Assembly: GCA_023101725.1 (NCBI GenBank)
Contig: JALJCO010000083.1
Coordinates: 228,501 to 292,500, forward strand
Source: Atherinomorus stipes
Lineage: Eukaryota; Chordata; Actinopteri; Atheriniformes; Atherinidae
Reading direction: 5' to 3'
DNA: 64,000 nt
Shown: one piece after another, positions 20,530 to 31,125 of the stretch
Position numbering within the stretch: position 1 is the first letter of the stretch
Layout: each line of letters starts with the position of its first letter
Notes under the pieces: generated by a model
Told to the model about the DNA's origin: nothing
Database searches by the model: none
The model's input: only the letters and a program-made list of their open reading frames with translations
Translations under genes and position numbers: made by a program

Positions 20530-20820
20530 TCAAAGCATTCGGTCAGCATTGACTCTTTCAGATGACATACCGAAGATAAGAACTTTCTTATGGAGGTAAG
20601 AACTTCTGATGTCGACCTGCTGTTTCCTTACTTTTAAAAGACCCACAACTAACTTTAAGCAGTTTTCTAAGTGACGCGCCCCCCTATCGACGGCTAAACT
20701 AGCATCCATCTTGTATCCTACCTGTACTGTGAGCTCCCTCCAGCCAGTAGAAGACAGTCGTATCTTGGACTCTTGTTCCTCCGGTAATATTTTCTTGCGT
20801 TTCTTTGCCGTATCCGACAT
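20530..20820 (-). CDS. Micro-ORF family, copy C: small basic hypothetical protein
   Basis: The ATG at 20820 opens a 96-codon frame beginning MSDTAKKRKKILPEE, followed by SKIRLSSTGWRELTVQ and a KMDASLAV segment. Copy E starts MSDSVKKRKE and contains RTRVNIRLSSTGWNEL, so the first 60 or so residues are clearly shared. The TTAA end of the element lies at about 20637, so the last 35 residues are read from flanking DNA and are accidental. This is the only copy with an unbroken frame across the start and the conserved segment, but the RTRVN part is shortened. It may be the first exon of an old transposon protein. I recognise no named domain. The K/R-rich start could act as a nuclear localisation or nucleic-acid-binding segment, which is inference. 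Confidence 0.4.
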   Translation of the reverse strand: MSDTAKKRKKILPEEQESKIRLSSTGWRELTVQVGYKMDASLAVDRGARHLENCLKLVVGLLKVRKQQVDIRSSYLHKKVLIFGMSSERVNADRML

Positions 20821-20935
20821 GATGCGCGTTCAAAACATCCGCTGTGTTCATATCTGGTTATATCCATTTGCGAGTTCATGATGTGGTGCACAACCAATAG
20901 TCAGCTGCAAATTCATGGCCTTGTTCTAGATGCAA
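20634..20935 (-). mobile_element. TTAA-ended element, copy C of the micro-ORF family
   Basis: On the minus strand this runs from CAGCTGACTATTGGTTG (about 20,915) through the ORF to GGGGGGCGCGTCACTTAGAA and TTTTAAAAG, ending at TTAA 20634-20637. It is collinear with copy E at 55790-56103 on the plus strand, including the sequence just upstream of the ATG (TTTTGAACGCGCATC). The left terminal repeat is not preserved. Confidence 0.6.
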
Positions 20936-21284
20936 AAATTACATATTGCAGTTTCTGAGCCTCGGTGGGCAGTGACTGGTCGAAAATGAGCATAATGAGT
21001 GTTGGTGTGCCATCAAAACGAGTCAGAAATGCAGATTTCTATGCTCTAAAAGTTAAGCTGTGTTTCTTTAAGGTCATCAATCTGTACAATTTTCAAAAGA
21101 AAGGTCACCACTGTTAACAAGTCTGTCTATGGATAAGTCATCCAGCAGTTATGAAAATGATCTCCCAAAAGTCAAACATCTGCCAATTTATTTCAGACAT
21201 ACCAATTCAGCAAATCCAATTACAGAATGAGATGGTCAGAAAAAGAAACAAGCAAAAAGAAGTTCTTTGTTTGATCCCCTAAAA
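20936..21284. other. Unique DNA
   Basis: No gene or repeat recognised, apart from possible eroded flanks of the transposase fragment that follows. Confidence 0.4.
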
Positions 21285-21420
21285 ATGCTGTGGGGCAATT
21301 TGAAAAGTGCAGTAATGCAGGACAACCTTCAAAGTTCTTGCAACTGAGGACATTTTGCATGGAAGAGTGGTCTCAAACTCTAACTGCTTTATCTGGAACC
21401 GACTGAAAGACCACAAACTT
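21285..21420 (+). pseudogene. Tc1/mariner-type transposase, C-terminal fragment
   Basis: With frame changes the plus strand reads LWGNLKSAVMQDNLQSS, then LRTFCMEEWSQTLTA. It resembles the tail of Tc1-like transposases, where an (L)W-x-x-LK-x-AV motif is followed about 20 residues later by an EEW motif. Stops and frameshifts separate the pieces, and the catalytic domain and termini are not visible. It belongs to a different subfamily from the Tc1 copies at 36.7, 43 and 46.5 kb. Confidence 0.45.
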
Positions 21421-22077
21421 GGGAATAAAGTTTCTGTCAAATGTCGGGTTTATAGTATATTATAATTAAAGCGGCTACAAAGGGAGGTCTGCTGGTAATG
21501 AGGATGGAGCTGTGACAGAGATCTGCACTGACACTGTTTTAACTGTGCAGTCGCAGTAACAGACATGCACAGAAAAACCCAGCAATCAGAGGTAAGGTTC
21601 ACTGGTCAGTGTTTATACCTCAGAATAAATGTCAAACAAGAAAAGGAAAATCAAAGTGAAACTCTAAAATTAATTATGCAATTCTTTCATTGAGGCTTTT
21701 TTTTTTTTGTATGAACACTGTCAAATAAATCTTCCTTTTTTCTGTGATGTTTGCTAGCAAAACGTTAAAGCTACTCCAGAGCCTTGCTCAGGGGAACATT
21801 CAGATATTCGGTTACTCGATGTTCATAAAGTGTGTAATTGAGTTAATTACTCAAAGTTCATAAGGGGCACAAACACTTTGACAGCCACATAAACAGCTTA
21901 ATGAATGTATATTATTAGTGTTAAGTGTAATTAGCATAACTCAAGTTTACACTTCTAACTGCATTGTTAATAAATAATGTTGGTTGAAAGTATTTCCCCC
22001 CGTTAAGGTTTTTATTTTACTTTTTGTGCATTAATATATTAAAAAAATAATATTAGACTCCCACAAAATCCCTAAAA
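21421..22077. other. Unique AT-rich DNA
   Basis: Nothing recognised. A T-run occurs at 21699-21709. Confidence 0.4.
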
Positions 22078-22690
22078 GTATGTCAGGGTGCTTTCACATT
22101 TACAGTAACTTGGTAGGTCTGGAGTTTCAGAGTTTGTTTGACCAAACTAAAAACACAAGTGCAAAATGCGCGGCCATACCACTTTGTTCAACAAGCAGCT
22201 CCTCGATAAGGCGAGAAGAAACAGTCTCACTCTGGATTATACTGGTTTATACTGGTCTGAAAGGTTTTAATGATGCTTTGGATATTGGTTCCAGCCACTG
22301 GAGGTTCACAGCAGACAGAAGAAAAACCCAGATGACTTCCAACCCAGTTTTAATGCTGAAGATGTCTCCACATCAGTGCAGACTGGTGGGTTGAATATAA
22401 TGTGTCATAAACTGATTGATGAACCAGTTTGGCAATGAAAAATCCATAAAAATGTTTTGCTGCAGATTCTGCACAGAGGGAAAAAGTCCGAGCAAGTTTG
22501 CACCATGATGACACTCATGATGGGAAGTCGATCCTTTGGACAAGACTCACAGAAAGGCCCAAACTGTCCAGATATTATTATTATAAAGGAGAACAGAGGG
22601 AAGATTTGCGAGAACTATTAAAATTTCTACCTGGTGATAAAAAAAATACTGCAACAATCTCCAGAAGGTGCACAATGCCTTTATAAAATT
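22078..22690 (+). repeat. Possible short DNA transposon start (AGGGTGCTTTCACA)
   Basis: CAGGGTGCTTTCACATTTACAG at about 22084 resembles a widespread fish terminal repeat that is also seen inverted near 14,970. The downstream frames (22080-22394, 104 codons; 22498-22686, 62 codons) have no recognisable domain. The right boundary is unknown. Confidence 0.3.
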
Positions 22691-22757
22691 ATTCTGTGAT
22701 GACCAGTGTGAACAACAAATGCCCTAATTAACAATTACTAGACAGGATTCAAGACAC

Positions 22758-23340
22758 TTAAAGGTACTATACTCAATTTTATTTGAAACTCTAAGAAAAA
22801 TCCTTTTCATGAAGTATAGGCCTATTATGTGGTAAAAGAGGTAGATTAAAAAAAAAAAAAAACCTCTTCGATGGTGCATACATACGAGTACAGGCCTTTT
22901 TAGTTTAGGCTTCTAACTTTGTTGTTCCGGTTTTTATCAGCCAATGAGTGAATGAGTAAGTTGCCGTAGCAACAACACCATCTCCCCCGAGCAGATCTTG
23001 TAAACATAACAGCATGACGGCCACTGAAGGGAAAGTCAAGATACCTCCACTGGCTGTCAACTCATACACAGCAAAAGAGCCTGAAAGGATAAAAACTGAA
23101 GAGAAGAGAGACTTGAAGTGCAAGAGAAGAAACAAAGCTGATGTAAGTCTCCGTACATGAAGACGGCCTCGGACTAAATGTGGACTGGAAACTGGCCGTA
23201 GTCCTCCTAGACAGACTTTTCAATCACTTTCTTCTTAGTGACATTTTATATGTCCTTGGCTACTGGTGCTACCTCTGGTGGTTTGACCGTGTCCTCTGTG
23301 TCTCTATGACGTATACATAATGATATTTACACCGTAAGGT
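22758..23340 (+). mobile_element. TTAA-starting element, copy G of the micro-ORF family
   Basis: TTAAAGGTACTATACTC at 22758 is a TTAAAGG-type terminus. The interior has the exon-like frame at 23014-23160. The right end was not found; composition changes by about 23,340. It contains a poly-A run at 22848-22862. Confidence 0.45.
23014..23160 (+). pseudogene. Micro-ORF family, copy G: short exon-like frame
   Basis: The ATG at 23014 opens MTATEGKVKIPPLAV..., a 48-residue frame rich in Lys/Arg/Glu that ends RDLKCKRRNKAD at a good splice-donor match (GAT|GTAAGT, GT at 23143). Read in a shifted frame, the DNA beyond it gives GLNVDWKLAVVLLDRLF. This resembles the K-x-D-A-x-(L/I) segment of the other copies and extends it with a LAxxLLDR pattern. 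The whole is broken by at least one frameshift. The donor suggests the ancestral protein may have been spliced. Membership is less certain than for copies A, C, D and E. Confidence 0.35.
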
Positions 23341-23450
23341 GACTAAGTCCATGCTAACATTAGCATTTAGCATGTGGTCAAACTATATATAAAAGAACAA
23401 ACAGAAACTGCTTTACATCACATTACTTTCTATCGCAGTGGTCGGTTATT

Positions 23451-24119
23451 CCCTTACCAAAACGTCTTATAATGCAGGTGTGCTTTAAGTATACTCATTT
23501 TAAACTTTAAATAAAACAGTATACTTTCAGTTAACTGTTTATGTACTCATTAGAAATATACTTAAACTTCACTTGGCATTTACTCATAAATATATGAGAG
23601 GTTTCAGTATATTTAGCCTAAACTTATATTTAAACTTTTGAAAGATATGCTTTAATAGTAGTGCATTCATTGTACATTTGCACACATGCTGGTTTCTTTG
23701 TGGCATACTGCAAGATGTACGTTCTTTCATGTTTTTAAATCCTATCTTGTAAGACTTAGGGGTTATCTCTGTCACACTTTGAAAACCCCCGATTCATATC
23801 ATACATATTAATATTAGTCTACTTAAAAAGTACTTCAGTATACTTAAAAGTGTATTTTCTAAAAGTAAAAGTAAGCTTTAAGTTTTAGTATGAGTAAAGT
23901 AACAGTATACCTAGAAGATTACTTTCAGTATACTTGAAAGTGTACTTTTAAATACTTGAAGTGGGCCAATTTAGTCCCAAGAAGTATACTTGTTGGTATA
24001 CTACTAGTACATTGGTATCAGTATACTTGGTACATAAAAGTACACTTAGGGAATATGCTCTACTATACTTGAGTATACTTAATGACGTGTACTTAAGGAA
24101 TATTTCTTTTTGGTAAGGG
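23451..24119. mobile_element. Terminal-inverted-repeat element made of AGTATACTT motifs
   Basis: The ends CCCTTACCAAAA (23451-23462) and TTTTGGTAAGGG (24108-24119) are a perfect 12-bp inverted repeat. The interior has about ten occurrences of the self-complementary word AAGTATACTT or close variants (CAGTATACTT, GAGTATACTT, AGTATACTC), on irregular spacing and densest at 23820-24080. TTA occurs close to both ends outside the repeat, but a clear target duplication is not evident. The minus-strand frame at 23584-23775 is not recognisable as a protein. Confidence 0.7.
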
Positions 24120-24205
24120 TTACTGTAGGTTGTCTTTTAATGTAGCCTATTACATCATATCACATCATATTTGTAAGCTTGGTTTGAAATAGAAATGGCT
24201 TAAGT

Positions 24206-24310
24206 AAGTAAGTTTACTCTGTATAGCCCTTCTCACAGACAGGGGTCACAAAGTGCTTCACATACATAAAATAGAAGTAAAAACCTAAATAAATAAATGG
24301 ATAAAATTAG
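24206..24310 (+). repeat. TATAGC-type interspersed repeat fragment
   Basis: GTTTACTCTGTATAGCCCTTC, then CACAAAGTGCTTCACATACAT and an A-rich stretch, matches the head of the family also seen at 6560 and 35680. Confidence 0.5.
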
Positions 24311-25556
24311 TAGCTATCATTTGCACTGGGTATTTAAGTGACAGAAAAAAGTCCTTCAGCTGATCCGCAGCCACTTACTGCAACCAAAACAGTCAATTCA
24401 CTGGAAGATGCGAGTTTCCTCTGGAGAGTTTTCTTGTGCACGAGCATGAGATGTGTGTGTTATTTCATGCATGTATAAGGGAGAGTAGGAGCGATTCTCA
24501 CTGGTTAAAACAGGGGGCGGGGCTTACAGTTTAATCTAAACTGTTCTCCTCACTCATGGTTCGAAAATGTGCAGAATCAGGTATAGCGTCTTTTACCATC
24601 AAACTCACCAAACAGATCCAAATACGGACGATCCTTCACCTCAGCGGTTTCTCTAGTGATGGAGTTTCTAAGCCCCTGAGGACTGATCTCCAATCCAGTT
24701 TCAGAGAGGTGATGGCAGGTAGTTGAAGGCAGCTGGGTGAAAGAGAGGTCAAAGGACAGCAGCACTAACTGAGCGGCAGCATGAATGTGCAGCAGACAAT
24801 GTCTCAGGGGCAAATGTAACACTAGGTTATGTTTGGACTGTCACCACAGATCTATTTAAAAAGCAGACCTGAACTGCCTGCAGTTGCAGTTCAGCCCTTA
24901 ACTGGTTAAGACTTTCGTAGGTTAAAGATTTCTTTTAAAGCAAAAGTATGGCTTGTAGATTTTGTTCTTTATTGTATTTTTTTAGAAGAACATGATTGTC
25001 ATTCTGTGTGAGACTCATTAAAGCTGTGAATTCGAGTTGTCTTCATCTGTTAGAACACCAAGCAGTTTTGTGCTTGTCAGTACTAATCAAACAGCGTGAT
25101 TGTTATTCTAGTTCCAACTATTAACTTAATTAAAGTCTAGTAAAATGCCAGACCAAATTGACATCATCAAGCGCAGTGTGAAAAGGGCTCCTGGGTCTCC
25201 TTTTATCGCCAACGTCTGGGTAAAACACATTATAGAGACAAAAAGACAAAGCCGCTCTGCCAGCTGAAGTAAACATCTAGAGGTCTGCCTTGGGATTTGG
25301 ATGCCATAGGACCTAAAATGTGCAGGGAAAGGGCAGTTTTAGAATTGTTACAGTTGCTCAGAAAATGTTTATTCATTTTCACAAGGTTTAAAAAACTTAT
25401 TTTGTATGCAAGAGTGATGACATCAACAAAAATGGAGATGATCATTTTTTTGTATTGACACAATATTTTCTGTCTTTTGTGAAGGGCACCAAAAGAGACA
25501 GAAACTGTTTTCCGCTCTAATTGTCTCTAGATAATTACATAACATATGGGATATGT
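24311..25556. other. Unique DNA, no supported gene
   Basis: The 81-codon minus-strand frame at 24577-24822 (ending EFDGKRRYT) has fairly protein-like composition but no recognisable domain and no splice support. GGGGGCGGGGC at about 24,514 is a GC-box-like word without other promoter signals. Confidence 0.35.
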
Positions 25557-25800
25557 AGGGGAATGGGTAGCCTTGTGGTAATGTTGAGGGCTTTGGAGCG
25601 GAGGACCCGGGTTTGAGTCCCAGTCACGGCACTCAGGTGAACCACTGTGGACCCCTAAGCAAGGTCCTTAAACCCCACCAACTGCTCCCCGGGCAGCTTT
25701 AAGTAGCAGTCCACTGCTCTCTGATACATACAGAGATGGTGAAACGCAGAACTGTAATTTTTCCCCGATGATCATAACAGTATATGTATGTATAAAAAAG
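25557..25800 (+). mobile_element. tRNA-derived SINE with a V-SINE-like core
   Basis: The 5' part has an A-box-like word (TAGCCTTGTGG, 25568) and a good B box (GGTTTGAGTCC, 25610), the split RNA polymerase III promoter of tRNA genes. The middle (about 25648-25695: GGACCCCTAAGCAAGGTCC, CCAACTGCTCCCCGGGC) resembles the strongly conserved central domain of fish V-SINEs. The 3' part has ATTTTTCCCCGATGATC and TATATGTATGTA, like the tails shared with partner LINEs. Flanking target duplications were not resolved. Confidence 0.7.
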
Positions 25801-26085
25801 GCATTTAAAAAATAACTAGACAGGTTGTTTAGTTCTTTCCTGTCAGCCATACAATCTGCTAGCATAGCTGTTTATTTAGTCAATCCAGTTTCCATCAGAG
25901 ACTATAAGTTTGTGATGAAAATGAAATAACCAAATAAAAACAAACAAACAAGCAAAAAAATGTTTAAATAAAATACTGATACTTTTCATTAAATAAAAAT
26001 GGGGTCAAATACTAGATAGAGAGGAAAACAAATCAGATACAAATCAGTTTTGTGGAAAGGTGAGAAAAGTGGTCCAACCAGGTTT

Positions 26086-26352
26086 AACCCTTAAAAGCCC
26101 CATGACAACAAATTTCACATTTCTATTATTTTGGGGGTGAGCTGTTGTGCACTGATGAGGCCATGTGGACGTCAACAGTGAGTATCAAAGTTCCCGTTCA
26201 TGGACGGTCAGCTTTGCGTCCTCATTCAAAAACCTTTCAATCATACAGCAGCTTATCATTTTACGAGTAGGTAATCGTTTTACATAATTGATATTCTCCA
26301 ATTAGAGCACGGCATCAAGCAAACAGCCTCCCCCGCCCCAGCTGATACACAG
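26086..26352 (+). repeat. Repeat of the 17225 family, copy 2
   Basis: CCATGACAACAAATTTCAC, GTTGTGCACTGATGAGGCCA, CAGCAGCTTATCATTTTACG and CCCCAGCTGATACA match 17225-17480 in order. This copy lies outside any visible hAT element, so the repeat moves on its own. Confidence 0.55.
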
Positions 26353-26659
26353 CATGAGCCGATATAATACTTCATTTTAGTCTATGTTTATGAGTTGGGT
26401 GTGAAAACTGCTGTCTTTCTCCAGCATAGGGTAAAATCTTGTTCTTAGATTGTCTAAAAACATGACATATCTGTTTCTAAAAAAAAAAAAAAAAACAGAA
26501 GGCAGTAAATGGGCGACAACTCTGGTGCTCAAAGTAACAACGAAAATAAGATGAACTAAAATTGGCAAAATCGAAGTATCGCAACTTAAACCAAATCAGG
26601 TGAAAAGAATATCGTCCCAGCCCGATAGCAGAATCTATAAAAGCATTTGGAGAGTGCAG
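26353..26659. other. Unique DNA with an A-run
   Basis: An A-run of about 17 occurs at 26478-26494. Nothing else was recognised. Confidence 0.4.
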
Positions 26660-27381
26660 ACCTCCGCCAAGCAGCTCGTGTCCTCTTCATATTGTGATTC
26701 ACAACAAAAACTCATACTCCTGCATTCATTTAATCTACCTCATTGGATTCCTTGACAATAAAAACATACCAATAGCATCTGGAATCATGCTTGTATCACT
26801 ATTACGTACTTAAATAGTTATTTCCAAAACTCCATATTTCCATAATGACGGTTTTCTTCTGGATCTAGCTGCGTTGCTATTGAAGACAATTCCGTTGACA
26901 TACTCCAGATTCAGCAGAGTCTTGGCTACAGCCTAGTGGTAGCCTAATTTGGTGTTAGTTGCATGTCTGTGTCTTCATTTGTTACTTTTTAGCATTGAAA
27001 ATTCAACGATTCCCTTGTTTTTGTGTGTTTGGGATCATTGTATCTGGAATTTTCTCTGGATCCAGATCAACTTTTGAAACATTATAGAACTCATTGAGAT
27101 CCTTTCTTGTAATTTTTTACCAAACACTTGGGTCATTTGTACAGAGTTATATTAAAAAATTCCAAAATTTGGCTGATCTCACAATAATAAAGAATCCTTC
27201 AAACAATTCCTGGATCCAGAAAATGATCCCAATCGCCACCAAAATTGAATGGGTTCGTCCTTGGGCTGAGGCACACGGCTGGTGAAAATTTCAGGTCAAT
27301 CTGTCCAGAACTTTTTCCGTAAAGTTGCTGACAGACAGACAAACAAATGCTACCAAAAAACATAACCTCCTTGGTGGAGGT
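26660..27381 (+). mobile_element. Fish repeat bounded by ACCTCCGCCAAG
   Basis: The ends ACCTCCGCCAAG (26660-26671) and CTTGGTGGAGGT (27370-27381) are inverted with one mismatch. The right part has GATCCCAATCGCCACCAAAAT, CTTGGGCTGAGGCACA and GACAGACAGACAAACAAA. It is immediately followed by a CCTCCTTGGTGGAGG hairpin. I recognise this arrangement as a very common metazoan and fish repeat but am not certain of its class. The 63-codon frame at 27094-27285 is part of the repeat and not a gene. Confidence 0.6.
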
Positions 27382-29095
27382 AATGATCCCAACAAACCAT
27401 AACTGTCAGTTTTCAGTGTTGCTGCTGTCTTGTCCACAGTTTGAGCTTCAGGTCTGTAATATCCTGAGTAGTCGATGCATCTTGTTGCATTTTCCAACAT
27501 GCAACAGACAGCACAGCATGCAGACAGGCTGCTGCCAATGAGTGTCAAACAAATTCTGAAATACAGGCCATAGCCCAAGGCTGTGAAACTTCCCCCCCCC
27601 CCCTCTGATTGACGCCACGGATGAGTGAATCGTGGTTTATCCGCTGCTGCAGAATATTAGCAGCCTTCATCAGTGGACGCCCTGCATCGATGCTCGCTCT
27701 CAGACTATACAGAATATGAGCTTAGAAGCTTTTAAGCCCAAGTCACAAACAGAAAAGCAAAGGGGAGGAACAGAAGCACTGAATTAAGCTTCATATGTCA
27801 CCGTGGAGGCGAGGCTGCTGTCTGGAGGCTTCGTTCTCATTTCGCTAATGGAGAGATGAGCGCAGCATTCAAGCAGAGGTGATAACAAAGCAACAAATAC
27901 AAAGGATTTGTATTACACTGAAAGTGGAGTGACCCATGAGACGGCTACAGCAGTTCTAAAAGGAAAGGTCAGATTGATGGGGCTGTTCCTGCTGCCTGAA
28001 AGCAGCCGCCTCCAGGGTTTACTGTAAACACGGGTTATTTATTCAACAGGACTTAATTAAAGATGCCTGACTCAGTGTACCATGTTAGCAGTGATTTCTC
28101 AAAGGAGGTTGCTGCGTAATTCACATTAATTCATCGTGCAATAGATAATCCTCAGGTGCACGCTGTCGTTCATGGCTAAATAAGACCATCTGTTCCCTTT
28201 TTTCCCTTCTTTTTTCATCCTCAATCTAACTTTGAAGTGACAGCTTTCTGATGAAGATTTATAAGACAGCATGATTTCTTAAAGATGCCGTTCAGGTTTT
28301 GGTGCGGTTGCATCTTTAATGCATGTTACAGGAAAACAAGGTTTGTCTTACAAAGCTTGTAATGCAAATCAAACTATTTTAATCGCAATTATTCTTGATA
28401 TGTCAGAGAGAAATGATGGTGCCTTTGAAGTTGTGGGGGGCTCACTATGACTCCTTTGTTTTCCTGCCACTTTTGTTTACCTCTTTCTTTGTACCCTGCA
28501 GAAATCATTCATGGTGCATGTTCCGCCTCTCTTGAGGACTAAAGCTCCTATTGTGAACATAGTTGTTGTCAATCAAATATATTCAGATGTTAAATATATT
28601 TCTAGCTTGACTGATAGGAAAACTTTGATATATGTATGAAAACAGAGGGTATGTAGGGGGATGGGGGCCGATGACATGACAAGCAGGTAGCTTTATATAT
28701 ATATATATATATATAGCAGGTAGAAAAGTTGAGACTAAACAAACTGCCAGAGTTAATGTCAGCACAAAGTGTAGAGATGAACATTTTGACAACAAAACAA
28801 GAGAAAATTAGGTAATTTCCTGTTTAATTAGTTGGTTATGTTGCTGATGCGTTGCCTAAAGCCAAACAATACAGCTGTGTTTCCATCCAGATTTCAAGTG
28901 AATTTAAAGCAGGCGTTTTTCAAAGGTGATTCAATTGAAAATGCAGCTTTCTCTGAACTAATGTGGAGAGAATAAACTCCAGATGCATCACACACGTCTA
29001 CAAAAACCAGAGACCGTAATCCTGTGGAGTTAAGGTCATATGCAAATAAACTGGAGAAATATGTTTAGGATTTCTTTTCAAAAAGGTTGTTTCAT
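27382..29095. other. Mostly unique DNA, possible conserved non-coding parts
   Basis: 27640-28060 has a non-repetitive texture (TTCGCTAATGGAGAGATGAG, GACTTAATTAAAGATGCC) that could be a conserved enhancer. A (TA)n microsatellite lies at 28693-28715 between two GCAGGTAG words. C-runs occur at 27592-27603. No gene is supported. Confidence 0.35.
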
Positions 29096-29103
29096 ATCAT
29101 GTA

Positions 29104-29584
29104 TAGAGAGGCACTGATCCATTTTCAATGGTGATTCTATCCGATACGATACCTGGGCTGAGTGTATCGGCCGATTCCTGATACCAATCCAATACTGCTG
29201 TTGAACGAATGAACCGAATACCTTACCATGTGAGTAAAGGCTTCAGGCTTGACATAAACATTTATTGTTTAAAAGAAAGGTAATAACACAGGTATGAATG
29301 CACTAATATCATTTATTAACAAATAAATGAATAATACATTCATTGACATTGCCAGCAAAAAGACGTAAATAACACTTCTCTGCTCTGATGACATAACCGT
29401 CGTGCAAACATAGAAATGAAGTGACTAGATCACTGTAACTATATTACTGTGTATGATATTAATAAAAAAAAGGAAAAACAAAAGAAATGACTGATCAGAA
29501 TGCTGGATTTCCTCTTTCATCAGATATCCAATCCAGCTAATTAATCAATATTGGAGCCGATACTATCAGGTTGGTGCATCTTTA
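29104..29584. mobile_element. hAT-type short element (TAGRGRNGCAC ends)
   Basis: The start TAGAGAGGCACTGATCC and the end inverse (GGTTGGTGCATCTTTA) match the TARRGATGCACCGAT-type ends of fish hAT elements. The interior has ATCCGATACGATACC and GTGTATCGGCCGATTCC, typical of that group. The left flank ATCATGTA (29096-29103) matches 6 of 8 bases with GTCATGTT at 31126-31133. That site is on the far side of the Harbinger-like element, consistent with an hAT target duplication later split by that insertion. Confidence 0.6.
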
Positions 29585-31122
29585 AGCCTGGTCTAAACTA
29601 CACGAATTTAGCCCGATTTTGGCCCGACGGAGGCGTCGCAGACAGTCGCTCACTGTCGTGCACGATTCTGCGTTGTCGGGTCGCAGGACGTCGTGTCTTC
29701 GCTCCGTGTAATGTGACACAATCAGCGATTGGCGATTTGGCGTCTGCGACGCTCCACGACCACGACGCAGAAAGACTGGCGTGTCAGAATTTTTTGGTTT
29801 TGTCCGTGTAGTGTGACACGTCCCACGACATGTCCCTTTATATTGACCAATAGGAGGACAGTGCGCCTTTCGCCTCTACCAGAGAGACGCTAAGGTGCGC
29901 CGGTACACAAATAACAGTGGAGGAAAGGAGGAGAGACGCAGCCGCTCTCCGGTGGAACGGTGGAGAGATTTATGGAGCTGTGGCATCAGTTTACTCCAGA
30001 AAAAAAGAAAAGAAAAGCAAGACTGGGTGTGCCAAATTTATTTTCAACAGTGTTAAACCTCCACAAACATTCAAAAGGGTGCATCTCTCTTGAATAAAAC
30101 ATTACTTTATTAACTCAAAACATAACCACCAGCTATGTGTGTTCTATCAGTGATAGTAACAGTCAACAGTAGTTTACAGCAGGTAAACGTGCACGAATGT
30201 GACGCTCTCAAATAGATCAATGACAAAGTCACAGAAAAATCGCAAATATGACACCCATGCGCGTACTCGTGCACTCACCCGTAACTATCCACATTACGCG
30301 TGATCATCAAAGCTAATTAACCATCTGAACACACCTACTGAGTGCAGAATATAGACACAGCGATGCTGCTGTGCACTGCGCAGCTCTCAGTTTATCATGC
30401 GTGTGTGATTTCATGTGGTTGCCGTGGTTACCAGCGTGCGCTCTGAACTGATGGAGTTCAGTGAATGACGTGAGCACCCGTATGCGTTCGTATAGAACAA
30501 CACACTTTATTTCACTTTATGGCAGTTTTTTAAAAGTAGCGTCACTGGGTCGGCTGGACTTTGCTCTCGTGGCAGCAGACTGTGGTCAGACTGATGGTTT
30601 TGGCTTCGCTTGGCACCGGGCGTCGTGCGCGCGGTGCGTGATGCACCTGGTGGAAGCAACGGCGCTGATCAGAGCCCAGTTTCTCTCTTTCAAAGCTCTT
30701 TTTCAAAGATGAGCAGCGAGTCTTTCTGTGCGCATCGTGGATTTAATCCTGTTTAGTTACAAATGAAAACCCGCTCCACAGAACAAGTGGAACAGGCAGA
30801 ATACACACAAACAGTTCATGTTGGTCACAATAATGGAGGGAACTGATGTCTCCGTCCACTTTCCATTTCATAAGTGACCCAAACAGTCAATTCAGAGACT
30901 CCAAACCAAGTGACTGATTGACAGCTGCTTGTCCCGCCTCCCGTTTCGTGTTGTCTTTTGCGACACCACGCGACGATCAGACGGTTGTCTGTCTGGTGCA
31001 ATCCTTGTAGTGTGACCACTCGCGAGTAACACGACACCGTACGATTTTATGACACAATTTCTGTTAATGTGACATATGACCATCGTGAACGACGGAAAAA
31101 GTCGTGTAGTTTGATCCTGGCT
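29585..31122. mobile_element. PIF/Harbinger-like element, non-autonomous
   Basis: AGCCTGGTCTAAACTACACGA at the start and TCGTGTAGTTTGATCCTGGCT at the end form terminal inverted repeats, flanked by TTA on both sides (29582-29584, 31123-31125), the PIF/Harbinger target. Subterminal sequences are CpG-rich and full of CGACG/CGTCG words (CCGTGTAATGTGACAC, CCGTGTAGTGTGACAC). About 29968-29995 reads ERFMELWHQFT, loosely like the start of a MADF/Myb-type accessory protein. No nuclease frame was seen. The frames at 29551-29811 and 30461-30712 are probably composition effects. Confidence 0.65.
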
Positions 31123-31125
31123 TTA

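Noticed and set aside
24577..24822. 81-codon minus frame with protein-like composition
   Set aside because: No recognisable domain, no acceptor/donor pair in phase; kept only as a note.
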